Below, piece by piece: positions 6,993-14,175 of a stretch of 15,360 bases of DNA. Each line of letters starts with the position of its first letter. Position 1 is the stretch's first letter. The notes under the pieces were generated by a model. The model was not told where the DNA came from. It worked only from the letters and a program-made list of their open reading frames with translations, and did not search any database. Source of the stretch: DASPWV01 sp046727855 (lineage in GTDB: Bacteria; Acidobacteriota; Vicinamibacteria; Vicinamibacterales; UBA2999); NCBI GenBank assembly GCA_046727855.1, contig JBKPDL010000161.1, positions 1-15,360 on the forward strand, given 5' to 3'. The position numbers and the translations under genes are program-made.

Positions 6993-8666
6993 CTACTTTC
7001 CGGTCGCCGTCGCCGTGGTCTTTACGGTCGGGTACTTGATCCCCAACTGCTCGAGATAGGTCTTGTACTTCGACGGATCGTAGTAGTACTTCTTCATCTC
7101 CGGGCGATAGCGGTCCATGATCGCCTTGTTCAGGTGCGTCGCCGGTTTGTCCTGCTGCCGAATCAGCGGCGTGTATTTCCGGTCCTTGGTTTGCACTTTG
7201 TCGAAGTACTCGCGAGCCTGAGCGATCACGTCGGGCCGCATGATTGCGTCGAGCAGCGTCATCGCCTGTACGCGCGCGCCGGCGATCGCTCCCTTGTGCG
7301 CAATCGGCGTCGCCATCGCAATCGCGTTGGCCCAGTTGTGACCCGGGCCAGCCTGGAAATTCGCCGGGAAGCTCAGCGACACGGTCGGCACCGTCCACGA
7401 GATATCACCGATGTCATCGGATCCGCCGCCGCGCTTGTCCTCATCCGGTTGCGACTCACGGCCGCGCAGCTCGTTGATGCGGGCCGCCAGTCCGACTTCG
7501 GGTACGCCAAGCTCCTTCTGCGTCGCCTTCGCAAGCGTCACGTCGGCTTCGGTCCACTGCGGCAACCCCACCGCCACGATGTTCCCCTGCATCGTCTCGG
7601 CCAGCGTCCGATTCATGTGCGACGGCCAGGCAGATCCGAGCACGCGCGACGACCACTTCGTGTTGGTCATGAGCGACGCGCCTTCAGCCATCTTGTCGCC
7701 GATCTCCCAGAGGTTCTTGATGCCCTCGTAGTTGGTTTCGCGGAAGTAGTACCACACGCTCGCGTTGCGCGGGACCACGTTCGGCTGATCGCCGCCGTTG
7801 GTGATGACGTAGTGCGAGCGCTGCTGCAGGCGCAGATGTTCGCGGCGGTAATTCCACCCGGCGTTCATCAATTCCACGGCGTCGAGCGCGGATCGGCCGC
7901 GCCAGGGTGCGCTGGCGCTGTGCGCCGATTCGCCTTCGAAGGTGTATTCAACCGAGATCAGCCCGTTGCCGCCGCCGTCGCCCCACGAGGTGCTCAAGTT
8001 CGATCCAACGTGGTTGTAGAGAACGACGTCGACGTCCTTGAAGATGCCTGCACGCACGTAATACGCCTTCGTCCCGAGTTGTTCTTCCGCAATCCCCGGC
8101 CAGACCACGATCGTGCCGGGCAGCTTCTCGCGTTCCATCACACGCTTGACCGCGATTGCGGCCAGGATGTTGAGCGGCGTGCCTGAGTTGTGTCCCTCAC
8201 CATGCCCCGGCGCGCCGTCGATGATCGGATCGCGATAGGCCACGCCGGGCTTCTGCGACGCCTGCGGGATGCAGTCCACGTCGGACCCGAGTGCAATCAC
8301 CGGCTTGCCCGAGCCCCATTTCGCGACCCACGCGGATGGAATGTCGGCGACACCGGTCTCGACGGTGAATCCGTGCTGCTTGAGGATGCCCGTGAGATAC
8401 CGCTGCGTCTCGAATTCCTGGAACCCAAGCTCGCCGAAACTGAAGACCGTATCGACCATCTGCTGGCCGAGGTCGTACATCGACAGCACGTCGGCGCTCG
8501 CCGCTTCCTTGAGCTTTTGAATCCGGGCGTCGGGCTTCGCGACGACGGTGCTGAGCGGCGTGGGAGGCGGAGGCGGCGTACTTCCGCCGCCGCGTTGCGC
8601 CTGCAGCGCGGCCACAGCGAGAATCAAAAGACCCGTCACAATTGCAAGTCGCCAAACTCGTGCCAT
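6993..8666 (-). CDS. Exported M20-family amidohydrolase, AbgB-like (p-aminobenzoyl-glutamate hydrolase subunit B type)
   Basis: This 557-residue protein starts at the ATG at 8666, chosen because GAGGAGG lies five bases upstream and because it opens with a signal peptide (MARVWRLAIV, then hydrophobic to AALQAQ). A Pro-rich stretch at 31-37 follows. The M20 metal-binding motifs are GSDVDCIP (128-134), PGHGEGHNSG (154-163, ligands H155 and H159), GIAEEQ with E194/E195, and YNHV with H219. Further motifs are the dimerisation-domain strand SVEYTFEGESAHSA and the late ligand region AGPGHNW. The family includes AbgB, which cleaves p-aminobenzoyl-glutamate, and aminoacylase-like hydrolases. In the M20D enzymes I recall, a Cys sits where Glu157 lies here, which could alter metal coordination. 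The length exceeds AbgB (about 480 residues) because of the signal and a Tyr/Lys-rich C-terminal tail. The substrate is probably an N-acyl amino acid or a peptide-like amide, not determinable here. Confidence 0.9.
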   Translation of the reverse strand: MARVWRLAIVTGLLILAVAALQAQRGGGSTPPPPPTPLSTVVAKPDARIQKLKEAASADVLSMYDLGQQMVDTVFSFGELGFQEFETQRYLTGILKQHGFTVETGVADIPSAWVAKWGSGKPVIALGSDVDCIPQASQKPGVAYRDPIIDGAPGHGEGHNSGTPLNILAAIAVKRVMEREKLPGTIVVWPGIAEEQLGTKAYYVRAGIFKDVDVVLYNHVGSNLSTSWGDGGGNGLISVEYTFEGESAHSASAPWRGRSALDAVELMNAGWNYRREHLRLQQRSHYVITNGGDQPNVVPRNASVWYYFRETNYEGIKNLWEIGDKMAEGASLMTNTKWSSRVLGSAWPSHMNRTLAETMQGNIVAVGLPQWTEADVTLAKATQKELGVPEVGLAARINELRGRESQPDEDKRGGGSDDIGDISWTVPTVSLSFPANFQAGPGHNWANAIAMATPIAHKGAIAGARVQAMTLLDAIMRPDVIAQAREYFDKVQTKDRKYTPLIRQQDKPATHLNKAIMDRYRPEMKKYYYDPSKYKTYLEQLGIKYPTVKTTATATGK

Positions 8667-8711
8667 ACGACCTCCTCGAAGTCCCGAGTGGGTGGCCAAT
8701 TATTGCAGAAT

Positions 8712-8744
8712 CTGCGGAAAAGGGGACTGACCCCATTTCCGCAG
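8712..8744. repeat. REP-like palindrome, copy 2 (between divergent genes)
   Basis: A 14-bp inverted repeat with one mismatch: CTGCGGAAAAGGGG at 8712-8725, loop ACTGA, CCCCATTTCCGCAG at 8731-8744, followed by five T. On the + strand it looks like an intrinsic terminator, but no + gene lies directly upstream, so that role does not fit. It shares the core GGAAAAGGGGnCTGACCCC with the palindrome at 6952-6978. It sits between the starts of the M20 and M19 genes and just upstream of the probable M19 promoter. Confidence 0.75.
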
Positions 8745-8755
8745 TTTTTGCGGCA

Positions 8756-8761
8756 TATAGA
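8756..8761 (+). promoter_or_regulatory. Possible -10 element for a leaderless M19 dipeptidase transcript
   Basis: TATAGA lies eight bases before the ATG at 8770. This spacing would put the transcription start almost at the start codon. No Shine-Dalgarno sequence precedes that ATG, which fits leaderless translation. No convincing -35 box is present at the expected distance, where the palindrome at 8712-8744 lies instead. This is inference only. Confidence 0.3.
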
Positions 8762-8769
8762 ATGCGCAC

Positions 8770-10026
8770 ATGCGACACCTTGCCATTCTTGCCGCAATGA
8801 TCGGACTCGTCAGCGCTGCCGGTTCTGTACAGAGCGACCTCCTCACCCGGGCGCGTGCACTGCACAAACAGGTGCCGCTCATCGATGGCCACAACGACTA
8901 TCCGTGGGCGTTGCGCGAAACCGACCCGGCGCGCGACTTTACCAAGGCCGACATCACCGGCAGCGTGCCCACGCTGATGACCGACATTCCACGCCTGCGG
9001 CAAGGCGGGCTCGGCGGCCAGTTCTGGTCCGTCTATGTACCGTCGAGCGTGCAGGGGAAGGAAGCCGTCCGTGCGACGCTCGAGCAGATCGATGTCGTCC
9101 ATCGCATGACACGCCGCTGGCCCGAGACATTCGAAATCGCGCGCACGGCCGCCGACGTGGAGCGCGCGTTCAAGAACAACCACATTGCGTCGATGATCGG
9201 CGTCGAAGGCGGCCACTCGATCGACAATTCGCTCGCCACGCTGCGTATGCTTCACGCGCTCGGCGCCGGTTACATGACGCTGACACACAGCTCAAACGTG
9301 CCGTGGGCCGACTCCGCCACCGACAAGCCGGTGCTTGGCGGCTTGTCGAAGTTCGGCGAGGAAGTGGTTCGCGAGATGAACTGGCTCGGCATGCTCGTGG
9401 ACATCAGCCACGTGTCGCCCGACACGATGGAGGACGCCATTCGGGTGAGCGAAGCGCCCGTCATCTTTTCGCACTCGTCTGCTAAAGCAGTGTGCAACGT
9501 TGCGCGCAACGTGCCCGACGCCGTTCTCCAGATGCTGGCGAAAAACGGCGGGGTCGTAATGGTGACGTTCGTTCCGGGCTTCATTTCTCAGGAAGTCGCG
9601 AACTACGGGCAGCAAGTGACGGCGCAGCAGCAGTCGCTGCGTGCGCAGTTCCCCAACAACGAGGCGTATGTCACGGCGGGCATGGATCGCTGGCGGCAGG
9701 AGAATCCCGAGCCGCGCGCCACGCTGCAGCAGGTGGCCGATCACATCGATCACATTCGCAAAGTCGCGGGCATCGATCACATCGGCCTCGGCGGCGACTT
9801 CGACGGCATCACCAGCGTGGTACAGGGCCTCGAGGACGTATCGAAATATCCCGGACTGACGGCGGAACTGCTCAAGCGCGGGTATACGGATCAGGACATC
9901 AAGAAGCTTCTTGGGCTGAATATTCTGCGCGTCATGCGACAAGCGGAGCGCGTTTCGGCGGAACTCAAAAAGAAGCGCGGGCCGTCGACCGCGACCATTG
10001 AAGCGCTCGATCGGGCCGGCACGTAA
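8770..10026 (+). CDS. M19 family membrane-type dipeptidase (renal dipeptidase-like), secreted
   Basis: This 418-residue protein has a short N-terminal signal segment (MRHLAILAAMIGLVSAAG). The complete binuclear zinc site of M19 peptidases follows: H41 and D43 in IDGHNDYP, bridging E146 in GVEGGHSID, H214 in VDISHVS, H235 in FSHSSAKA and D343 in GLGGDFDGI. Family members hydrolyse dipeptides, including some with D-residues at the C-terminus, and may also act on peptidoglycan fragments or beta-lactams of the carbapenem type. Length and motif order match the family, and nothing is missing. It is divergent from the M20 hydrolase gene, with 103 bp between the starts, so the two may share regulation. 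The ATG at 8770 lacks a Shine-Dalgarno sequence; no better in-frame start is seen. The C-terminus is Lys/Arg-rich after about residue 395. Confidence 0.95.
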   Translation: MRHLAILAAMIGLVSAAGSVQSDLLTRARALHKQVPLIDGHNDYPWALRETDPARDFTKADITGSVPTLMTDIPRLRQGGLGGQFWSVYVPSSVQGKEAVRATLEQIDVVHRMTRRWPETFEIARTAADVERAFKNNHIASMIGVEGGHSIDNSLATLRMLHALGAGYMTLTHSSNVPWADSATDKPVLGGLSKFGEEVVREMNWLGMLVDISHVSPDTMEDAIRVSEAPVIFSHSSAKAVCNVARNVPDAVLQMLAKNGGVVMVTFVPGFISQEVANYGQQVTAQQQSLRAQFPNNEAYVTAGMDRWRQENPEPRATLQQVADHIDHIRKVAGIDHIGLGGDFDGITSVVQGLEDVSKYPGLTAELLKRGYTDQDIKKLLGLNILRVMRQAERVSAELKKKRGPSTATIEALDRAGT

Positions 10027-10030
10027 TCTA

Positions 10031-10050
10031 CGCGGACCTCGACGTCCGCG
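10031..10050. terminator. Hairpin between convergent genes, possible bidirectional terminator
   Basis: CGCGGAC at 10031-10037 and GTCCGCG at 10044-10050 form a 7-bp GC-rich stem with a 6-nt loop. It occupies most of the 38-bp gap between the 3' ends of the M19 gene and the ADOP permease gene. There is no T-tract, so it is not a classical intrinsic terminator. It ends in GCGCTACA (10048-10055), the same eight bases that close the gap at 594-601. Confidence 0.45.
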
Positions 10051-10064
10051 CTACAGGTTGTACC

Positions 10065-12728
10065 CTACTCGGTCCTGAGCGCCGTCATCGGATCCACTGT
10101 TGTCGCACGCCACGCAGGCCCGAGACACGCGAGCGTCCCGGCAAGGACAAACGCGGTAGCGACCACGGCAAACGCCATCGGATCCGTGGGCGTCGTACCG
10201 TACAAGTAGCTCTCGAGCACACGCGCGAAGCCGAACGCGCCGGCGATGCCAATCGCCAGGCCGACACCGACCAGCACGAGGCCTTGCCGTAAAACCATGC
10301 GCAGCACCGAGTGCTGCGTCGCGCCGAGCGCCATGCGCAATCCGAACTCCTGCGTGCGCTGGGAAACCGATTGCGCAATCACTCCAGTTATGCCAGTCAA
10401 CGTGACGAGCATGGCAAGTGCGGCAAACACGGTGAGGAGCATCGCCGTCAACTTTGGCGTGGCGAGGTAGCGCTCGCGAATTTCGTCCAGCGTTCTGACA
10501 TTCTCGATCGGCAGATCGGGATCAACGCTGCGCACCCTGTTTTGGATGATCGTGGTCGCCGCCGCCGGATCACCGTTGACGCGCACGAGCGCACGACCAG
10601 CGAGGCCGCCGGATTGCCGCAGCGGGATGTAGATTTGCGCGACCGCATCGCGATCGAGCCCGAAGGCCTTTACGTCGCCGACCACGCCGACGATGGTGAG
10701 CCAGACAGGCTCGACGTTTGGCGGGCTGACCGCTATTTCTGAACCAATCGGATCGCGTCCTTCCCACTGACGCACCATCGCCTCGTTGATGATCGCAACG
10801 CCGGGAGCGTTCTCGTGATCGAGCTCGCTGAAGCTGCGGCCCTGCCGCAGCGGGATCCCAAGCGTGTCGAAATACTTCGGGCTTGCCACCCTGACGTCAG
10901 CCGTCGGGCGCTCGTCCGGCGTCGCGTAGGTGCGCCCCGCTATGCGGAAACGCGTGTTGCCCGGCAGCACGCCCGATAGCGGGACCGCGTTGGTGATCGC
11001 AGCAGACACGACTCCAGGGGTCGATTCGAGCCGCTCGAGGATCGATGTGTACAGCCGCCGATTCGATTGCGCGTCGGGATACTTGGTGAAGTTGCCGAAG
11101 ATCTCAGCCGACATGATGCGCTGGGTCTGGAACCCCGCTTCGACGTTTTGCAGACGATAAAAACTGATCAGCAGCAGGCCGGCGCCAATGAGCAGGACCA
11201 CGGACACAGCGACCTGCGCGACGATGAGCGCGCTTTGCACGCGGCGACGTCCGCCGGAGTCGCTCGCGCCTTTGCCTCCGGATTTGAGGGCGCTCGCAGG
11301 GTTCACCCGCGACGCCATCGCCGGCAGCGTCCCAAACGCAAGACCGGTCACGATGGCAACCAGCAGCGTGAAGGCGAGCACGCCGGGATCGATGTCGATT
11401 TGGTGCGTGCGCGCGGTGAATCGTCCGACAAAGCTCGTGAGCATGCCAATCGTCGACCACGCAAACGCCATTCCGAAGGCGCCGCCGGCGATCGCGAGCA
11501 CGGTGCTCTCGGTCAGGAGTTGACGCACCAGTCGCCCCCGTCCAGCGCCGAGCGCAGTACGCATCGCAAGCTCGCGATCACGGCGCAGCATACGCGCGAG
11601 CGTCAAGTTCGCCACGTTCGCGCACGCGATTAACAGGATGAGTCCGGTCGTGCCCAGCAGAATCAGCAGCAGTTGCCGTGCACCCACCGTCAGTCGCTCG
11701 AGCACGCTGGCGGTTCTGGCATGAAAGCCGGTGTTGGCGAGATAGTCCTTGGGGAAGTCACGCTTGAATCGCTCGGCGACAGTGGCCACCTCGGTCGTCG
11801 CCGTCGCCGGTGTGACGCCCTTCTTCAGCAATCCGAAAACCTGCACGGAGAAAGGCCGTCGATTGGTGGTGACTTGCTTCTCCGCTTGCGCCCGGAAGGG
11901 GCACGCGGAGGTTGGCATGTAGACATCCACTTCGTTGGGATAATGCGGCACGTTAGGCAGCACGCCGACCACGGTGTGCGGGCGATCGTTCATCTCGAAC
12001 ACTTGCCCGATGATGCCGGGATCCCCCCCGAACTTACTCCGCCAATAGGCGTGACCGAGAATCAGCACCGCATCGGCACCTTCGTCATCATCGGTCTCGA
12101 CGAAACTCCGTCCGAGGATCGGCTTGATGCCGAGCGCATCGAAGAAGTTCGGCGAGACCACACCCGTTGCCACGCGATCCGGCTCGCCGCGGCGAAGCAG
12201 ATCGAAGTTCATCTGGTGAAATTCGACGATCCCATCGAAGCTGGCGAGCTGCTTGCGATAGTCGTAGAGCTCGGTAATGGAAACGGGGAAGTTCTGCTGA
12301 CGCGCCAGTGGCGTTTGCTGCTCGATCAACACGAGGCGATCGCCGTTCGCATAGGGCAGCGGCTTCAGGAGCACGCCGTTGATCACGCTGAAGATCGCGG
12401 TGTTGGCCCCGATCCCGAGCCCCAGCGTGAGCACGGCGAGCAGCGCAAAGCCAGGATTCTTCACGAGCGTGCGCGCGCCATAGCGCACGTCCTGGAGCAG
12501 ATGTTCGAACCAGCTCACGCCGCGAGCGTCGCGCGCTTCTTCCTTGTGTTTCTCCATAGGACCAAAATTCCTCAGCGCGCGCCCGCGCGCCTCTTCCGGC
12601 GTCATGCCTTGACGGATGTACTTCTCGGTCTCCATCTCGATGTGAAACCGGACCTCGGCATCGAGGTCACGGTCCATCGCGTTGCCCTTGCGCAAGGCGC
12701 GAAGTTGATGGCGGATTCGTGGCTCCAC
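10065..12728 (-). CDS. MacB/FtsX-type ABC permease without ATPase domain (acidobacterial ADOP family)
   Basis: This 887-residue membrane protein has the two-module layout of the acidobacterial 'duplicated orphan permease' group. An N-terminal cytoplasmic segment of about 85 residues contains AEVRFHIEMETEKYI. TM1 is at about 93-118 (LTLGLGIGANTAIFSVING), followed by a large periplasmic MacB_PCD-like domain. A first FtsX block at about 352-470 contains ACANVANLTLARM and RTALGAGRGRLVRQLL. TM and a second periplasmic domain start at about 498, and a second FtsX block at about 760-887 contains LRMALGATQHSVLRMVLRQG and ends DPMTALRTE. No nucleotide-binding domain is present, so an ATPase from elsewhere would be needed for transport. 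The substrate is unknown; relatives export peptides, lipids or antibiotics, or act in signalling. The GTG at 12728 lies 7 nt after the PadR stop, and starting there keeps the typical N-terminal segment. Confidence 0.93.
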   Translation of the reverse strand: MEPRIRHQLRALRKGNAMDRDLDAEVRFHIEMETEKYIRQGMTPEEARGRALRNFGPMEKHKEEARDARGVSWFEHLLQDVRYGARTLVKNPGFALLAVLTLGLGIGANTAIFSVINGVLLKPLPYANGDRLVLIEQQTPLARQQNFPVSITELYDYRKQLASFDGIVEFHQMNFDLLRRGEPDRVATGVVSPNFFDALGIKPILGRSFVETDDDEGADAVLILGHAYWRSKFGGDPGIIGQVFEMNDRPHTVVGVLPNVPHYPNEVDVYMPTSACPFRAQAEKQVTTNRRPFSVQVFGLLKKGVTPATATTEVATVAERFKRDFPKDYLANTGFHARTASVLERLTVGARQLLLILLGTTGLILLIACANVANLTLARMLRRDRELAMRTALGAGRGRLVRQLLTESTVLAIAGGAFGMAFAWSTIGMLTSFVGRFTARTHQIDIDPGVLAFTLLVAIVTGLAFGTLPAMASRVNPASALKSGGKGASDSGGRRRVQSALIVAQVAVSVVLLIGAGLLLISFYRLQNVEAGFQTQRIMSAEIFGNFTKYPDAQSNRRLYTSILERLESTPGVVSAAITNAVPLSGVLPGNTRFRIAGRTYATPDERPTADVRVASPKYFDTLGIPLRQGRSFSELDHENAPGVAIINEAMVRQWEGRDPIGSEIAVSPPNVEPVWLTIVGVVGDVKAFGLDRDAVAQIYIPLRQSGGLAGRALVRVNGDPAAATTIIQNRVRSVDPDLPIENVRTLDEIRERYLATPKLTAMLLTVFAALAMLVTLTGITGVIAQSVSQRTQEFGLRMALGATQHSVLRMVLRQGLVLVGVGLAIGIAGAFGFARVLESYLYGTTPTDPMAFAVVATAFVLAGTLACLGPAWRATTVDPMTALRTE

Positions 12729-12735
12729 GGCGCAA

Positions 12736-13077
12736 TCACCCTTCGGCCGTCAACACGCGCGCAACGGCGCGTGCGATCAACTCCCACTGCGCGGTCTCGT
12801 CGCGCAACTGGCGCGACCCCGTCTTCGTCAGCCGGTAGAATTTCGCCTGCCGGTTGTTCTCGGACGCGCCCCATTCCGCGGCAATCCATCCGGCGGCCTC
12901 GAGGCGATGCAATGCCGGATACAGCGAACCCTGATTGACGCGCAAGACGTCTTGAGAGATTTGCTGGATACGCTGCGAGATGCCCCAGCCGTGCATCGCT
13001 CCGAGGGCGAGCACTTTCAGAATCAACAGGTCGAGCGTCCCTTGCAGCAGATCGATCTTTGGTTTGGGCATCGCCAT
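12736..13077 (-). CDS. PadR family transcriptional regulator
   Basis: The 113-residue protein carries the PadR winged helix: LLQGTLDLLILKVLALG, then HGWGISQRIQQ, then the recognition-helix region QGSLYPALHRLEAAGWI and the wing (NNRQAKFYRLTKTG). The short C-terminal helix would mediate dimer formation. PadR proteins are usually repressors released by small molecules. In Acidobacteriota they are very often found directly before ADOP permease genes, as here. The start is ATG at 13077 or at 13071; the upstream one leaves 5 nt after the sulfurtransferase stop, with GGAAG further upstream inside that gene. The tight spacing on both sides suggests one transcript for sulfurtransferase, PadR and permease. 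It probably regulates that operon, though no operator could be identified with certainty. Confidence 0.93.
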   Translation of the reverse strand: MAMPKPKIDLLQGTLDLLILKVLALGAMHGWGISQRIQQISQDVLRVNQGSLYPALHRLEAAGWIAAEWGASENNRQAKFYRLTKTGSRQLRDETAQWELIARAVARVLTAEG

Positions 13078-13082
13078 CTGCG

Positions 13083-13955
13083 TTACTGTCTTCCGGTTCG
13101 CGTTGGCAGCTTGCGCTGCGTCCAGTCGATGATCGAGCCGTCGTAGAGCCGCGCGTCGTACCCCAGGTAGCGCGCGACGAAGTAGGCGACCGAGGCGCGC
13201 ATGCCCACCATGCAGTAGGACACGACGGGTTTGCCCGCCGTTGCACCGGCGGCGCGCAGCTTTGCGTCGAGCGCGTCGCGCGAAAGGAATCGTCCATCCT
13301 CGCCAATGAGCGTCGTCCAAGGCAATTGCTGTGCGCCGGCGATGTGTCCCTGCGTGTGCATGCCCTGCATGCCGCCATCCGTGCCGAGATACTCCGGATC
13401 CGGCCGCACGTCGAGGAGCGCAATGCCGTTCGCCGTCATCTGCTGCTGGATGAACGCGGCGTCGGCCATTCGCGCCGGGTTGAGTTTGGGCGTGAATCGA
13501 CCCCCTTTCGCCGCACCGCCCGCACCGCTTTCAACCGGCCGCTGCTCGGCTTTCCACGCCCCGAGGCCACCGTCGAGGAGCGCGACATTCGCATGTCCGA
13601 CCGCATCGAGCGTAAAGAACGCGCGCGCGGCGTAAACAGTGTTGCCGCCGTAAATGACGACGCGCGAGTTGTCGGAGACGCCGGCGGCTTCGAAGACACG
13701 CTTCAACTGCGGCATCGGCGGCAGCTCCGAGCCGATACCCTGGTCGCCGGCAACAGCGATGTCGCTATAAAGCACAAACCGCGCGCCCGGAATGTGGCCG
13801 TCGGCGAACGACGCTTCACGGTCGGCGATGTGGAGCACGACGACAGACGGATTGCGCAGTTGCTGGGCGAGAGCCGCCGGGGCGATCAGCAGATCACTGC
13901 TGGTCGATTGCGTGATGACGAGCGTGCTCGCCAGGACGAGAGCGAGACGGACCAT
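13083..13955 (-). CDS. Two-domain rhodanese-type sulfurtransferase, probably exported
   Basis: This 290-residue protein contains two rhodanese domains. The N-terminal one (about 22-140) has the conserved DGHIPGARF and the strand VVIYGGNTVYAAR, with no Cys at the active-site position, as is usual for the silent domain. The C-terminal one (about 165-285) has LLDVRPDPEY, GHIAGAQQLPW and the active loop CMVGMRAS with C248 as the persulfide-forming residue. The loop differs from the CRKGVT of thiosulfate sulfurtransferase and the CGSGVT of mercaptopyruvate sulfurtransferase, so the sulfur donor is uncertain. The first 20 residues (MVRLALVLASTLVITQSTSS) look like a weak signal peptide, so the enzyme may act in the periplasm. 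The ATG at 13955 has AGGAGA five bases upstream, a good ribosome binding site that lies inside the palindrome at 13961-14018. It heads a probable operon with PadR and the permease. Confidence 0.9.
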   Translation of the reverse strand: MVRLALVLASTLVITQSTSSDLLIAPAALAQQLRNPSVVVLHIADREASFADGHIPGARFVLYSDIAVAGDQGIGSELPPMPQLKRVFEAAGVSDNSRVVIYGGNTVYAARAFFTLDAVGHANVALLDGGLGAWKAEQRPVESGAGGAAKGGRFTPKLNPARMADAAFIQQQMTANGIALLDVRPDPEYLGTDGGMQGMHTQGHIAGAQQLPWTTLIGEDGRFLSRDALDAKLRAAGATAGKPVVSYCMVGMRASVAYFVARYLGYDARLYDGSIIDWTQRKLPTRTGRQ

Positions 13956-13960
13956 GATGT

Positions 13961-14018
13961 TCTCCTGTCGGGACTCGACAAGAGCGTGACGCGGCTCTTG
14001 TCGAATGTCAACAGGAGA
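13961..14018 (-). promoter_or_regulatory. Two-stem palindrome enclosing the ribosome binding site of the sulfurtransferase gene
   Basis: The 58-nt region is symmetric. An outer 8-bp arm pair (TCTCCTGT at 13961-13968 with ACAGGAGA at 14011-14018) encloses two 7-nt unpaired segments, a perfect inner 10-bp arm pair (CGACAAGAGC at 13976-13985 with GCTCTTGTCG at 13994-14003) and an 8-nt loop. In the - strand transcript, the Shine-Dalgarno AGGAGA sits in the 3' outer arm and would be paired with TCTCCT upstream. This could limit translation until something opens the stem. It could instead be a protein-binding DNA palindrome, for example for the PadR protein encoded in the same operon. No ligand-binding riboswitch class is recognised. 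Confidence 0.6.
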
Positions 14019-14175
14019 GACCCGGATCGCGGGGACGAGCGGAGGGGCGAATTAACCGCAAAGCTCACTTGAATTCGGGGCGCCAACGGCGCGAAACGCT
14101 CGAACAATACCGGTTTCGGCCCGAGCGTGGGAATCGGCTCGATGCCACGATTGCGAACACAAGTGAATTGAGGGG
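14019..14175. other. Non-coding gap between the unknown protein gene and the sulfurtransferase operon
   Basis: The gap separates two transcription units on the same strand and should contain the end of the CHAT operon and the promoter of the sulfurtransferase operon. A short perfect hairpin lies at 14080-14092 (GCGCC, loop AAC, GGCGC), without a T-tract. TTGACA is present on the - strand at 14011-14006, but no matching -10 hexamer was found 16-18 bp downstream. A small open frame crosses the gap on the - strand but has no coding character. Confidence 0.4.

Noticed and set aside
7134..8186. 350-codon open frame on + strand inside the M20 gene
   Set aside because: Antisense to a well-supported gene; Arg/Val/Ala-rich composition with no recognisable motif.
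8712..8749. Intrinsic terminator (stem plus T5) on + strand
   Set aside because: No + gene lies upstream; the preceding gene runs on the other strand with its start here, and the motif recurs elsewhere, so a dispersed palindrome fits better.
8190..9485. Long open frame (431 codons) on + strand crossing the M20/M19 intergenic region
   Set aside because: It overlaps two genes with complete catalytic motifs, reads as Arg/His-rich low-complexity sequence, and has no start signal; it is typical of antisense frames in GC-rich DNA.
11673..12938. 421-codon open frame on + strand antisense to the permease and PadR genes
   Set aside because: The opposite strand carries a complete ADOP permease and PadR; the translation is His/Arg-rich without domains.
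13983..14011. Sigma-70 promoter for the sulfurtransferase operon (TTGACA on - strand)
   Set aside because: No acceptable -10 hexamer at 16-18 bp spacing; the TTGACA overlaps the palindrome and may be incidental.
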